Assembly (NCBI GenBank): GCA_963851215.1
Contig: CAWKOG010000005.1
Coordinates: forward strand, 124,001 to 188,000
Reading direction: 5' to 3'
From: DATKFM01 sp963851215
GTDB lineage: Bacteria > Pseudomonadota > Alphaproteobacteria > Dongiales > Dongiaceae
Length of the DNA: 64,000 nt
The position numbers were made by a program, and so were the translations under genes. The notes under the pieces are model-generated. The model did no database searches. It saw only the letters and a list, made by a program, of their open reading frames with translations, and was not told the origin of the DNA. This document shows positions 55,782 to 64,000 of the stretch, in pieces. The first letter of the stretch is position 1, and every line of letters starts with the position of its first letter.

Positions 55782-56432
55782 ATGGATGACGGTGCGGATG
55801 TCTGTGCGGTGCCCAGCGAATCAGCGTTGCGGGATGTCATGGGCCATCCGGGCGACGGCGCGGTTCGCAAGCAGCTCGCGCAGCTCGACAAGCATTGCCG
55901 GCGCTTCATCGAGCTGTCGCCGTTTCTTTGCATCGGTACGGCGGACAAGAACGGCAAGGCCGACGTGTCGCCCCGCGGCGATCCCGCCGGCTTCGTCCAG
56001 GTGCTTGATGAAAAGACCATCATCATCCCCGACCGTCCCGGCAACAACCGCCTGGATACCATGAGCAACATCATGGAGAACCCGAATGTGGGCATCCTCT
56101 TCATGATCCCGGGGTTCGAGGATTCCCTGCGCGTGAACGGCCGCGCCACGATCGTGCGCGATCCCGAAGTGCTGCGGAAAGCTGCGGTCAACGGCAAAGA
56201 GCCGAAAGTGGCGATCCGCGTCACCGTCGACGAGGCTTTTCTGCACTGCGCCAAGGCCTTCAAGCGCTCCCGCCTCTGGGAGGCGGACGCGATAGTCGAT
56301 CGTAGCGCCATGCCGAGCCTGGGAAAGATGATCCTCGAGCAGATCGCCCCGCCGTCCAAGCCGCCGACTGCCAAGGAGGTGGCCGAGGGCGATGAGTGGA
56401 TCGAAGAGTTCTACAAGACCGAGATGTACTAG
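55782..56432 (+). CDS. FMN-dependent PPOX-type flavoprotein (MSMEG_1061-like)
   Basis: 216 residues. Pyridoxamine phosphate oxidase-like split barrel: SPFLCIGTADKNGKADVSPR then GDPAGFVQVLDEKTIIIPDR and PGNNRLDTMSNIMENPNVGI. This order matches the MSMEG_1061 subfamily of FMN-binding proteins; reaction unknown. Start ATG 55782 has GGAGAAGGAGC. It follows thyX by 21 bases and is probably cotranscribed. Confidence 0.9.
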   Translation: MDDGADVCAVPSESALRDVMGHPGDGAVRKQLAQLDKHCRRFIELSPFLCIGTADKNGKADVSPRGDPAGFVQVLDEKTIIIPDRPGNNRLDTMSNIMENPNVGILFMIPGFEDSLRVNGRATIVRDPEVLRKAAVNGKEPKVAIRVTVDEAFLHCAKAFKRSRLWEADAIVDRSAMPSLGKMILEQIAPPSKPPTAKEVAEGDEWIEEFYKTEMY

Positions 56433-56483
56433 CCCTCAGCATAGGCGGCGGTACGCCAGTCAGGTTTCTGCCCTGAAAAGAAA

Positions 56484-56517
56484 AACGCCGGCGGGAGTTC
56501 AGGCTCCCGCCGGCGTT
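56484..56517 (-). terminator. Rho-independent terminator for the molybdenum hydroxylase operon
   Basis: Perfect 14-base stem AACGCCGGCGGGAG / CTCCCGCCGGCGTT with a six-base loop. On the minus strand it is followed by TTTCTTTTCAGG, so it ends the hydroxylase transcript; on the plus strand it lacks a U-tract but may still protect the flavoprotein mRNA. Confidence 0.88.
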
Positions 56518-56535
56518 GTCATGACTCGATACCGG

Positions 56536-58869
56536 CTATGCCTTCAGCTGATTGCCGATAGGCAGGTCGCGGATGCGCTTGCCCGTTGCATTGAAGATGG
56601 CGTTGGTCAGGGCGGGCGCGAATGGCGGCACGCCCGGTTCGCCGACACCGGTCGCATGGGTCTTGAACTCATGGGGCACGATATGGGTGTGCACCACCTC
56701 CGGGAAGTTGTCGGCGCGCACCATCTGATAGTCGTGGAAGTTGCTTTCCACCGCCTTGCCGTCCTTGAAATTGACGGCGCTATAGAGAGCCAGCGTCATG
56801 CCGTAAACGCAGGCGCCCTGGATCTGCGACTTCACCCGTTCGGGGTTGGCGGTAAACCCGCAGTCGATGGCGACATGGACCTCCGGCACGCGCACCGTGC
56901 CGTCGGCCGCCACCTTGGCATGCACCACCATGGCGACATAGGACACGAAGCTGCGATGGGCGGCGATGCCCAGCCCTTCGCCTGCCGGTAAAGTCTTTCC
57001 CCAGCCGGCTTTTGCCGCCGCCAGTTCCACGACATTGCGCAAGCGGCCCGTATCGATCGGGAACTCGGCATAGGGCTCGCCATAGTTCCAGAAGTCCTCG
57101 GGCAGGCCGGCCGCCTTGAGGTCGATGACCCGCGGCGAACCGATCATCTCCAAGAGAAAGTCCTTCTGGTCGCGGCCGAGTTCGACGGCGAGCTCCGCAG
57201 CGATCGACTGCACGGCGAAGGCGCGGGGGATGTTGGATACCGAGCGGTACCAGCCGATCCGCGTATGCGCCAGGGCCTTGCAGTTTTCGGCCCGGACGTT
57301 TGGGATCTCGAATGGCATGTCGCCCAGGCCCATGCCGAGTTCGACTGGATGCTGGAATCCTTCATCCGGCGCGAAGGTGGAGAGGAACGAGGGCGCCGCG
57401 CTCCGGTGCCGCCAGGCGACAGGCTTGTTGGCGGCGTCGAGACCGACTTCGATCCGCTCCACTGACGTGGTGTGGTAGAAGCAGTGCTGGATATCGTCCT
57501 CGCGCGTCCATTGCACGCGCACCGGGGCGCCGATCTTCTGCGAAAGCAACGCCGCCTCGATCGCATAGTCGCATTTCGACTTGCGGCCGAAGCCGCCGCC
57601 CAGGAGCGTGACATGAACGGTCACGTCCTCTTCCTTCAGGCCCAGCGCCGCCGCGACATCCTGGCGGGTGCCATAGGGGCTTTGCATGGGCCCCCACACC
57701 TCGGCCTTGCCGTTGGCCACGTTGGCGATGGCCACCGGCGGCTCCATCGACGCGTGGGCAAGGTGCGGCTGATAGTACTCCTGGGTAAAGACGCGCGCCG
57801 CGCCGCTCAGCGCGGCCTCGGGATCGCCCTGATTGCGGATCAGTTTGCCCGGGGCGTTGACGGAGGCGCTCAGCTCCTTGTGATATTCGGCCGTGGTGAA
57901 GCCGGCGTGGGGCCCGTCGTCCCACTCGATGACCAAAGCGTCCCGGCCGTTCAAGGCGGCCCAGGTGTTGCTGGCGATGACGGCCACGCCGCCCTGGGGG
58001 GCGAACTTTGCCGGCGGGATGCTGGAGGGCAATTCTTCGACATGCTCCACGCCAGGGACTGCCAGAGCAGCTTTGCTGTCCACGGACTTGACCTTGCCGC
58101 CGACCACGGCCGGCCGGGCCACCACCGCGTACTTCATGCCGGGCAGGCTGATATCGGAACCATAGACTGCCTTGCCGGTGATGATGTCATGCAGGTCGAA
58201 GATCGGCACATTGCCTTTGCCGACATAGCGGAACTCCCGCTCATCTTTGAACTGCAATTGGTCGCGGGACGGCGTGGGCAGGCTCATCGCCGCTTTCGCC
58301 AGGTCGCCGTAGCCAAGACTGCGGTCGAGAGACTTCTGCACGACCGCGTGGCCGGTGGCCTGGACGTCTTCATGGGCGACGCCCCACTGCTTGGCCGCTG
58401 CCTCCTCCAGCATCCAGCGGACCGCCGCACCGATCTCGCGGCAGGGCTGGATATGATGGCGCAGGCTGCGGGAGCCGTCGGTGTCCTGATTGCCGTAGCG
58501 CGGTTCATCGCCCGGCGCCTGGACGATCTTGACCCGCCCCCAGTCCGCCTCCATTTCATCGGCGATGATCATCGGCAGGCTGGTGCGGGAGCCGGTGCCC
58601 ATCTCCGACCGGTGGGCGACGATCGTCACCGTACCGTCGGGATCGATCATCACGAATATGTGAGGATCGTTGACGACGCCGTTCGGCATGCCCTGACCGC
58701 CATGGGGATAGGCATCGAAGGCCTTCGCGCCGGATGGCAGGAACTGCAGGGCCACGACCAGCCCGGCCGCGCCCTTCAGCATGTTCCGGCGGCTTACGTT
58801 CTGGATGATGGCGCTTTCGCCGCTAAACGCCGGCGTCCGCGCTGCATATTGGTTCATTTGTTTCAACAT
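56536..58869 (-). CDS. Molybdenum hydroxylase large subunit (IorB / xanthine dehydrogenase family)
   Basis: About 777 residues. Tat signal SRRNMLKGAAGLVVALQFLP (~27-46). Molybdopterin domains: MGTGSRTSLPMIIADEMEAD, FGRKSKCDYAIEAALLSQK, HTRIGWYRSVSNIPRAFAVQ, and the catalytic Glu in GVGEPGVPPFAPALTNA near the end. Together with the 2Fe-2S subunit this is the isoquinoline 1-oxidoreductase-like or periplasmic aldehyde oxidase type, in which electrons pass to a c-type cytochrome or quinone. Start ATG 58869 is 4 bases after the small-subunit stop. Substrate unknown (N-heterocycle or aldehyde). Confidence 0.88.
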   Translation of the reverse strand: MLKQMNQYAARTPAFSGESAIIQNVSRRNMLKGAAGLVVALQFLPSGAKAFDAYPHGGQGMPNGVVNDPHIFVMIDPDGTVTIVAHRSEMGTGSRTSLPMIIADEMEADWGRVKIVQAPGDEPRYGNQDTDGSRSLRHHIQPCREIGAAVRWMLEEAAAKQWGVAHEDVQATGHAVVQKSLDRSLGYGDLAKAAMSLPTPSRDQLQFKDEREFRYVGKGNVPIFDLHDIITGKAVYGSDISLPGMKYAVVARPAVVGGKVKSVDSKAALAVPGVEHVEELPSSIPPAKFAPQGGVAVIASNTWAALNGRDALVIEWDDGPHAGFTTAEYHKELSASVNAPGKLIRNQGDPEAALSGAARVFTQEYYQPHLAHASMEPPVAIANVANGKAEVWGPMQSPYGTRQDVAAALGLKEEDVTVHVTLLGGGFGRKSKCDYAIEAALLSQKIGAPVRVQWTREDDIQHCFYHTTSVERIEVGLDAANKPVAWRHRSAAPSFLSTFAPDEGFQHPVELGMGLGDMPFEIPNVRAENCKALAHTRIGWYRSVSNIPRAFAVQSIAAELAVELGRDQKDFLLEMIGSPRVIDLKAAGLPEDFWNYGEPYAEFPIDTGRLRNVVELAAAKAGWGKTLPAGEGLGIAAHRSFVSYVAMVVHAKVAADGTVRVPEVHVAIDCGFTANPERVKSQIQGACVYGMTLALYSAVNFKDGKAVESNFHDYQMVRADNFPEVVHTHIVPHEFKTHATGVGEPGVPPFAPALTNAIFNATGKRIRDLPIGNQLKA

Positions 58870-58873
58870 GGCA

Positions 58874-59326
58874 TCACGCTCCCGTCGCGGCTTGGCGAAC
58901 GGCCGCAACGATGCGCTGGTAACAGCCGCACCGACAGATGTTTCCCTTCATGCCCTCGAGAATGTCCTGATCCGACGGCGTGGGGTTTTCGGCAATCAGC
59001 GATGCCGCCTGCATGATCTGGCCGGCCTGGCAGAAGCCGCATTGCGGCACGTTCTGATCGCGCCAGGCCTGCTGCACCGGATGGTTTCCTTCGGGGCTCA
59101 AGCCCTCGATCGTCGTCACGGCGCCCTCCACATCGCCGACTGCGGTGATGCAAGAACGCACCGCGACGCCATCTACGTGAACCGTGCAGGCGCCGCACTC
59201 GGCGACGCCGCAGCCGAACTTCGTACCGCTGAGTCCGATGACATCGCGGATAACCCAGAGCAAGGGCATCTCCGCGGGGACATCGACATCGTGCGCTTTG
59301 CCATTGACCGTAAGGGAAATTGCCAT
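58874..59326 (-). CDS. Molybdenum hydroxylase 2Fe-2S subunit (IorA type)
   Basis: 150 residues. N-terminal plant-type 2Fe-2S domain with GTKFGCGVAECGACTVHVDG; C-terminal helical domain with CGFCQAGQIMQAASLI and GNICRCGCYQRI. All eight Cys ligands are present. Carries electrons from the molybdenum centre. ATG 59326 is preceded by GGGAGG. First gene of the two-gene operon; no cytochrome c subunit (seen in some relatives) follows in the window. Confidence 0.93.
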   Translation of the reverse strand: MAISLTVNGKAHDVDVPAEMPLLWVIRDVIGLSGTKFGCGVAECGACTVHVDGVAVRSCITAVGDVEGAVTTIEGLSPEGNHPVQQAWRDQNVPQCGFCQAGQIMQAASLIAENPTPSDQDILEGMKGNICRCGCYQRIVAAVRQAATGA

Positions 59327-59489
59327 AGCAGGGACCTCCCGAGTTTGCTTGCGAACTTGAGTGAGGCAGGCGGGAGTTATCTTTAGTTTTTGTGTTCCGT
59401 AACACAATCAAAAAAGGCAGAAGCTCAACCACCGTGATGCGCTGCGCACGCAGTCGGTATTCCTGTCAGCGACTTCGGCGATGAATTGC

Positions 59490-60635
59490 TTAGCTGACGA
59501 CGATCCGCGGCGCCTGGCGGCGTTTGTCGCCCAGGGCTGCCTGCGTCTTCTCCCACACCCGCGCCGCGATGGCCTTGAAGATGCGCGCATGCTCGCTGTC
59601 GGGTGCGGACACGACGATGGGATGCCCGCCGTCGGAGGTCTCGCGGATGTCGATATGCAGGGGGACTTCGCCGAGGAAGTCGGTGCCCAGCTTCGTGGCC
59701 TCCGCCTTGGCGCCGCCATGGGCGAAGATGTGGCTGACATGGCCGCAATTCGGGCAGGAGAAATAACTCATGTTTTCGATGATGCCGAACACCGGCACTT
59801 CCACTTTGCGGAACATGTTCAGGCCCTTGCGGGCATCCAGGAGGGCGATGTCCTGGGGCGTGGACACGATCACGGCGCCGGTCACCGGCACATCCTGGGC
59901 CAGACTGAGCTGGATGTCTCCGGTGCCCGGCGGCATGTCGACGACGAGGATGTCTAGCTCGCCCCACTGGGTTTGCTGCAACATCTGCTTGAGGGCGCCG
60001 GTCGCCATCGGGCCGCGCCAGATCATGGGGGTATCCTCCGCGACGAGGAACCCCGCGGACATGCATTTCACGCCGAAGTTCTGTAGCGGAATTATCGTGT
60101 GATCCTCGCGGGCTTGCGGCCGGCCTCTCAAGCCCATCATGCGGGGCTGCGAGGGGCCATAGATATCGGCGTCGAGCATGCCGACCTTCAGGCCCTGGAC
60201 GGCCAGCGCCAGCGCCAGGTTGACGGCCACGGTGGACTTGCCGACCCCGCCCTTGCCGCTGGCGACGGCGACGATGCTGCGGACGCCAGGGATAACCAGC
60301 TTCGCCGGACGTTGTTGTGCCCCGCCATGGGCATGGCCCTGGGGTGGCGGCGCGGCGGCCTTCGGCCGGTGGGCGGTCAGGACCGCGCTGACGCTCAGAA
60401 CGCCCGGAATTGCGTCCACCGCTTGCTCCGCGGCCTTTCGCAGCGGCTCCAGCTTGGGCCCCCGCTGCGGGTCCACCTCGATGGCGAACGCGACATGACC
60501 GTCGCGCACAGCCATACCGGTAACCATGCCCAGGCTGACGATGTCGCCGCCGCGATCCGGGTCGCTGATCCGGCGCAGAGCAGCCATCACATCGGCTTCC
60601 GCCACAGGTGTGGATGGCTTATCGGCAGGCGCCAT
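59490..60635 (-). CDS. mrp: Mrp/ApbC-type Fe-S cluster carrier ATPase
   Basis: 381 residues. Starts at ATG 60635 (MAPADKPSTPVAEADVMAAL). N-terminal MIP18/DUF59 domain (~15-95), His/Gln-rich linker, then the MinD-type P-loop domain: VAVASGKGGVGKSTVAVNLA (deviant Walker A), LDADIYGPSQPRMMG, VVDMPPGTGDIQLS, and SYFSCPNCGHVSHIFAHGG with the CxxC cluster site. Cytosolic Fe-S carrier. Divergent from hflK with ~140 bases between starts. Typical domain order for alphaproteobacteria. Confidence 0.93.
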   Translation of the reverse strand: MAPADKPSTPVAEADVMAALRRISDPDRGGDIVSLGMVTGMAVRDGHVAFAIEVDPQRGPKLEPLRKAAEQAVDAIPGVLSVSAVLTAHRPKAAAPPPQGHAHGGAQQRPAKLVIPGVRSIVAVASGKGGVGKSTVAVNLALALAVQGLKVGMLDADIYGPSQPRMMGLRGRPQAREDHTIIPLQNFGVKCMSAGFLVAEDTPMIWRGPMATGALKQMLQQTQWGELDILVVDMPPGTGDIQLSLAQDVPVTGAVIVSTPQDIALLDARKGLNMFRKVEVPVFGIIENMSYFSCPNCGHVSHIFAHGGAKAEATKLGTDFLGEVPLHIDIRETSDGGHPIVVSAPDSEHARIFKAIAARVWEKTQAALGDKRRQAPRIVVS

Positions 60636-60774
60636 GCTTGAAAACTCCGGCCTGGGGCCAAGATTTAGCTGACTGCCGGCGGGTTGTGACCGGCGATGCA
60701 GTGACATATAAGGCCCACAAGCGGCATTGGAAAGGCTGCGCTCCGCAGCCATAACAGCGAGGTCGATCAATAAC

Positions 60775-61920
60775 ATGCCCTGGCAAAGTCAAGGTGGAGG
60801 CGGCGGCGGCCCATGGGGCGGCGGCAGCGGTGGCGGCGGTGGCGGCGGCCAGGGCCCCTGGGGCCGGGGGCCATCATCGGGTGGCCAGGGCGGACCCCCG
60901 GATCTTGAGGAAATACTGCGCCGCGGCCAGGACCGGATGAAGCAATTCATCCCCGGTGGCCTGGGCGGCGGACGCATGGCCGCCGCAATCGCCGGCGGCC
61001 TGCTCATCCTCTGGGGTCTTTCCGGATTCTACCAGGTTCAGCCCGACGAGGTAGGCGTGCCCCTGGTGTTCGGCAAGGCCCATGCCGTGACAACCCCCGG
61101 CCTGCATTGGAACTGGCCGACGCCGATCGGCAGCGTCGAGCGGCCCAAGGTCACGCAGGTCAGCACCGTCGAGATCGGCGGCACCAGCGGGTCGGAAGAA
61201 AGCCTGATCCTGACCGGCGACGAAAACATCATCGATATCCGGTTCACGGTGCAGTGGCTGATCAGCGACCCGACATTGTTCCTGTTCAATATCCGGGAGC
61301 CGGATCAGACGATCCGCAGCGTGGCGCAGTCGGCCATGCGCGAGATCATCGGCCAAACGCCTTTTGAATTTGCCCGCAGCGATGCCGGCCGGGCCGAAAT
61401 CGTGACCCGCACCACCGATCTGATCCAGCGCATGCTCGACAGCTATGGCGCCGGCATCGCCATCACCCAGGTCGCGCTGCGCAACACCGACCCGCCGGCC
61501 GCCGTCAACGAGGCGTTTCAGGACGTCGCCGCCGCAATCCAGGATGCGCAGGCACTGCGGAACGAGGCGGAGCGCTATCGTTTCGAAGTTGGCAACCGCA
61601 TTCAGGGCGAAGCACAGCAGACAATCCTTCAGGCGGAAGCCTACAAGGCAGAGCGCATCGCGAGCGCAACCGGCGAGGCGCAGCGTTTCCTGGCGCAATA
61701 CGAACAGTTCCGAGCGGCGCCAGATATCACCAAGCGGCGCCTCTATCTGGAGACCATGGAACGCGTCATGGGCAAGCTCGATAAGGTGCTGATCGATGAA
61801 GGCGCGGGTGGGTCGGTTCCCTATCTGTCGCTGAACGAGCTGATGCGCCGCATGGTGCAACCCGCGCCGACGACCAACCCGGCAGAGCCTGGTACCGGGC
61901 AGGCGGGAGCCGCGCCATGA
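60775..61920 (+). CDS. hflK: HflK, FtsH protease modulator
   Basis: 381 residues from ATG 60775. N-terminal Gly/Pro/Gln-rich region (~1-50), one transmembrane helix (~63-80), then a SPFH/band-7 domain with VPLVFGKAHAVTTPGLHWNW, a long coiled coil, and a C-terminal segment ending TGQAGAAP. HflK and HflC form a periplasmic vault around FtsH and restrain its proteolysis. Overlaps hflC by 4 bases. Confidence 0.93.
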   Translation: MPWQSQGGGGGGPWGGGSGGGGGGGQGPWGRGPSSGGQGGPPDLEEILRRGQDRMKQFIPGGLGGGRMAAAIAGGLLILWGLSGFYQVQPDEVGVPLVFGKAHAVTTPGLHWNWPTPIGSVERPKVTQVSTVEIGGTSGSEESLILTGDENIIDIRFTVQWLISDPTLFLFNIREPDQTIRSVAQSAMREIIGQTPFEFARSDAGRAEIVTRTTDLIQRMLDSYGAGIAITQVALRNTDPPAAVNEAFQDVAAAIQDAQALRNEAERYRFEVGNRIQGEAQQTILQAEAYKAERIASATGEAQRFLAQYEQFRAAPDITKRRLYLETMERVMGKLDKVLIDEGAGGSVPYLSLNELMRRMVQPAPTTNPAEPGTGQAGAAP

Positions 61921-62828
61921 ACCAGTACAGAACCATCGGCGTCGTGATCGCAATTGCCGTTGTCGTCATCATCGCGTTGATGTCGGTGTTTACGGTGCAT
62001 CAGCGGGAACAGGCCCTGGTGCTGCGTTTGGGTCAACCGGTTCGCGTTATCTCCGCGCCGGGGCTGCAATTCCGGATTCCGTTCTTCGAGGAGGTCGTCA
62101 AGATCGATCGCCGCGTGCTCTACGCCGAAGGCAGCGGTGAAGAGGTTCCGACCCGCGACCAGAAACAGCTCATCATCGACTACTTCGCGCGCTACAGGAT
62201 CACCAATCCGCTGCTGTTCTTCCAGACCGTGCGCAGCGAGGAGATCATGCAGCAGCGCCTGCTGCCGATCATCACGTCGCAGCTTCGCCGCGTCGTCGGC
62301 GGCGTGCCGATGGCGCAATTGCTGACCGCACAGCGAGCCGACATGATGCTGGAGATCACCCGTGTCGCCAGCCAGGAGACGGAGCGGTTCGGCATCCAGC
62401 TCATCGATGTGCGCATGAAGCGGGTCGATCTGCCGACACAGAACAGCCTGGCGGTGTTCAACCGGATGAAGAAGCAGCGCGAAGCGGAGGCGGGACGCAT
62501 CCGTACCGAGGGCGAACGGGATGCCCGGCGGATTCGCGCCGAAACCGACAAGGAAGCGGTCGTGGCGATCGCCGAGGCGCGCCGCCAGGCCTCGATTCTC
62601 CGAGGTCAAGGCGAAGCGGAGGCAACGCGCCTCTACAACGAAGCCTACGGCAAGGATCCGAAGTTCTTCGACTTCTTCCGCTCGCTGCAGGCAATGGAGA
62701 CGGGGATGCCGGCCTCGACCACGACCTATGTTGGTCCGGCTTCGGGCGATTTCTTCCGCTTCTTCGGGCGGGAGGAGGGTGCTAGCGGGAATGTCGCTCC
62801 CGAGGCGACGGCGCCCGCAACGCAGTAA
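61917..62828 (+). CDS. hflC: HflC, FtsH protease modulator
   Basis: 303 residues, start overlapping the hflK stop. Transmembrane helix ~8-25 (VVIAIAVVVIIALMSVF), band-7 domain (REQALVLRLGQPVRVISAPG, LQFRIPFFEEVVKIDRRVL), coiled coil with KKQREAEAGRIRTEGERDAR, and the C-terminal YNEAYGKDPKFFDFFRSLQA. Partners HflK. Standard length. Confidence 0.93.
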   Translation: MNQYRTIGVVIAIAVVVIIALMSVFTVHQREQALVLRLGQPVRVISAPGLQFRIPFFEEVVKIDRRVLYAEGSGEEVPTRDQKQLIIDYFARYRITNPLLFFQTVRSEEIMQQRLLPIITSQLRRVVGGVPMAQLLTAQRADMMLEITRVASQETERFGIQLIDVRMKRVDLPTQNSLAVFNRMKKQREAEAGRIRTEGERDARRIRAETDKEAVVAIAEARRQASILRGQGEAEATRLYNEAYGKDPKFFDFFRSLQAMETGMPASTTTYVGPASGDFFRFFGREEGASGNVAPEATAPATQ

Positions 62829-62846
62829 CGGCGGCGGCGTTACCGC

Positions 62847-63044
62847 ATGGGCTTTGCGTTCGGCGATTTTGCGACCGCAATCGGACTGGTCCTGGTCATC
62901 GAGGGCGCGCTGCTGGTCCTGGCACCAAACCTGGCCAAGCGGATGGTGACCGAGATTTTGACCGCGCCGCCGCAGCTTCTGCGCCTGGGCGGTATTGTAT
63001 CGGCGGCCATAGGCGTTGCCGTCGTTTGGGCGATCAGGGGCTAG
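62847..63044 (+). CDS. DUF2065 small membrane protein (YjeT-like)
   Basis: 65 residues with two helices: FATAIGLVLVIEGALLVLAP and GGIVSAAIGVAVVWAIRG. DUF2065 genes are commonly placed just after hflC, as here (18 bases). Probable inner-membrane accessory to HflKC/FtsH; function unproven. Confidence 0.88.
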   Translation: MGFAFGDFATAIGLVLVIEGALLVLAPNLAKRMVTEILTAPPQLLRLGGIVSAAIGVAVVWAIRG

Positions 63045-63294
63045 CCTTGATCCCCGTTCCGGTCACGTCACCGTGAATGCCGCAATATGGCCGCAACTTG
63101 TTTCTGGGAAACTAAGTTAATTTCGTTAACCATTTTTCATTCTTCTCGCGTATCCTCGCGAAAGCACATCTGAGACGGCTCTTGAACTCGGCGACTGCGC
63201 ATCCGATTTCCTCGTATCCAGTCAGGGGCCATGTCCCCGGCGCACCGGCCCGTCCGGCCACCGGAAACCCACAAGCCAGGAATGGAGTAATGCC

Positions 63295-64000
63295 GTGACT
63301 TCCACCCGTTTCATCCGCCGCAGGCCTACCTCGAGCGTCCGGGCCTTGCCCGCGCCGCTGCCGGCCATGCGCGGCATCTATTGGCTGATCTGCCTGCTGA
63401 CCGCTCTGGCTTTCCTGCTGGCCAGCCAGGCCGCCTGGGCCCGGTCGGCGCCGGAGAGCTTTGCGGATCTCGCCGACAGCCTGTTGCCCGCCGTCGTCAA
63501 CGTCTCCACGACCCAGACGGTAAAAGCCGACAGCATGAGCGGCAGCGAGGAACTCGACGACTTCTTCAACGAGTTCATGAATTGCCAGGGGCGCGAGAAC
63601 AAGCCGCGCCGCATGACCTCGCTCGGTTCCGGCTTCATCATCGATCCGGCCGGCTATGTGGTCACCAACAACCACGTCATCGCCGACGCGGACGAGGTGA
63701 CGGTCCTTCTCCATGACGACACCGAATTAAAAGCCACGATCATCGGCCGCGACGAAAAGACCGATCTGGCCCTGCTGAAAGTGGAAGCCGGCAAGCCGTT
63801 GCCGGCGGTGAACTGGGGCGATTCCGATTCGCTGCGGATCGGCGACTGGGTGATGGCGATCGGCAATCCGTTCGGCCTCGGCGGCACTGTGACCGCCGGT
63901 ATCGTGTCGGCCCGCGGCCGCCGGCTCGACGGTGCGTATGACGACTACATCCAGACCGACGCCTCCATCAACAGGGGCAATTCCGGCGGTCCGCTGTTCG
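63295..64000 (+). CDS. degP: DegP/HtrA-type periplasmic serine protease, N-terminal part
   Basis: Starts at GTG 63295, just after GGAGTAATGCC; runs off the right edge. ~235 residues are visible. A long N-terminal leader with an export helix (~29-49, WLICLLTALAFLLASQAAWA) precedes the protease domain: catalytic His in VVTNNHVIADADEV, Asp in KTDLALLK, and Ser in NSGGPLF at the very end. The PDZ domains lie outside. Upstream is the DUF2065 gene, the classic hflKC-DUF2065-degP arrangement. Envelope protein quality control. Confidence 0.93.
   Translation, partial: MTSTRFIRRRPTSSVRALPAPLPAMRGIYWLICLLTALAFLLASQAAWARSAPESFADLADSLLPAVVNVSTTQTVKADSMSGSEELDDFFNEFMNCQGRENKPRRMTSLGSGFIIDPAGYVVTNNHVIADADEVTVLLHDDTELKATIIGRDEKTDLALLKVEAGKPLPAVNWGDSDSLRIGDWVMAIGNPFGLGGTVTAGIVSARGRRLDGAYDDYIQTDASINRGNSGGPLF

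Noticed and set aside
63116..63130. GTTAA-TTTCG-TTAAC palindrome as a CtrA site before degP
   Set aside because: Spacing is five bases, not seven as in the CtrA consensus TTAA-N7-TTAA; may be chance in an AT-rich patch.
1..64000. CRISPR arrays, rRNA operons, tRNA genes, transposases
   Set aside because: I saw no regular spaced repeats, no rRNA motif, no canonical tRNA other than the tRNA-like part of tmRNA, and no intact transposase or integrase.

Overview
The window is high-GC DNA of alphaproteobacterial type, most like Rhodospirillales and relatives. The support is a circularly permuted two-piece tmRNA gene, the alphaproteobacterial form of SspB, ThyX, a DUF4169 microprotein, three PAS_5 (PF07310) proteins, DUF1272 and RHH proteins, and an HflK-HflC-DUF2065-DegP run. 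No replication origin, rRNA operon, CRISPR array or intact transposase was seen. The window starts inside egtD and ends inside a DegP-type protease gene.

Layout. 1-8 kb: the egtD end, a kynurenine pair (tryptophan 2,3-dioxygenase and a kynureninase-like PLP enzyme), a DUF1989 protein, then a sulfonate-type group (TauE/SafE exporter, ASCH protein, acetate kinase, sulfoacetaldehyde acetyltransferase Xsc). 8-14 kb: two small genes, then five genes broken by many short indels (acyl-CoA ligase, TPR protein, class III nucleotidyl cyclase with TPRs, DUF6644, DUF6152). 14-19 kb: MFS and LysE exporters, a small secreted protein, DUF4328 and a MocR regulator. 19-28 kb: two complete ABC importer operons of the iron/polyamine/phosphonate type, the second ending in ridA. 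28-32 kb: two related PAS-containing chemoreceptors. 32-37 kb: a secreted protein with an EF-hand-like loop, a cupin plus omega-amino-acid transaminase, and a PhyH dioxygenase. 37-44 kb: three PAS_5 proteins around a PGM1-like ATP-grasp peptide ligase and an MFS exporter, plus a D-lactate dehydrogenase-like flavoprotein. 44-53 kb: a giant AsmA protein, hydratase, DUF1272, RHH protein, fumarase, PCMT-like methyltransferase and TfoX-like protein. 53-64 kb: sspB beside ssrA (tmRNA), thyX, a PPOX flavoprotein, a two-subunit molybdenum hydroxylase, Mrp, hflKC, DUF2065 and degP.

How the genes fit together. Xsc makes acetyl phosphate and sulfite from sulfoacetaldehyde, AckA can turn acetyl phosphate into acetate and ATP, and TauE/SafE can export sulfite. 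The two importers, RidA, the omega-transaminase and the cupin suggest use of imported amines or amino acids. The ATP-grasp ligase and its exporter look like a small peptide-forming and export unit and are the best candidate for unexplored chemistry. tmRNA and SspB are physically linked and act together in ribosome rescue and ClpXP delivery; HflKC and DegP add membrane and periplasmic quality control.

Caution. At least a dozen conserved genes outside the 8.9-14.2 kb zone, including fumC, thyX, ABC permeases, MFS genes and AsmA, carry single-base frame breaks, and that zone is much denser in them. This looks more like sequence or assembly indels than real gene loss, so I give repaired gene extents and state where the breaks are.
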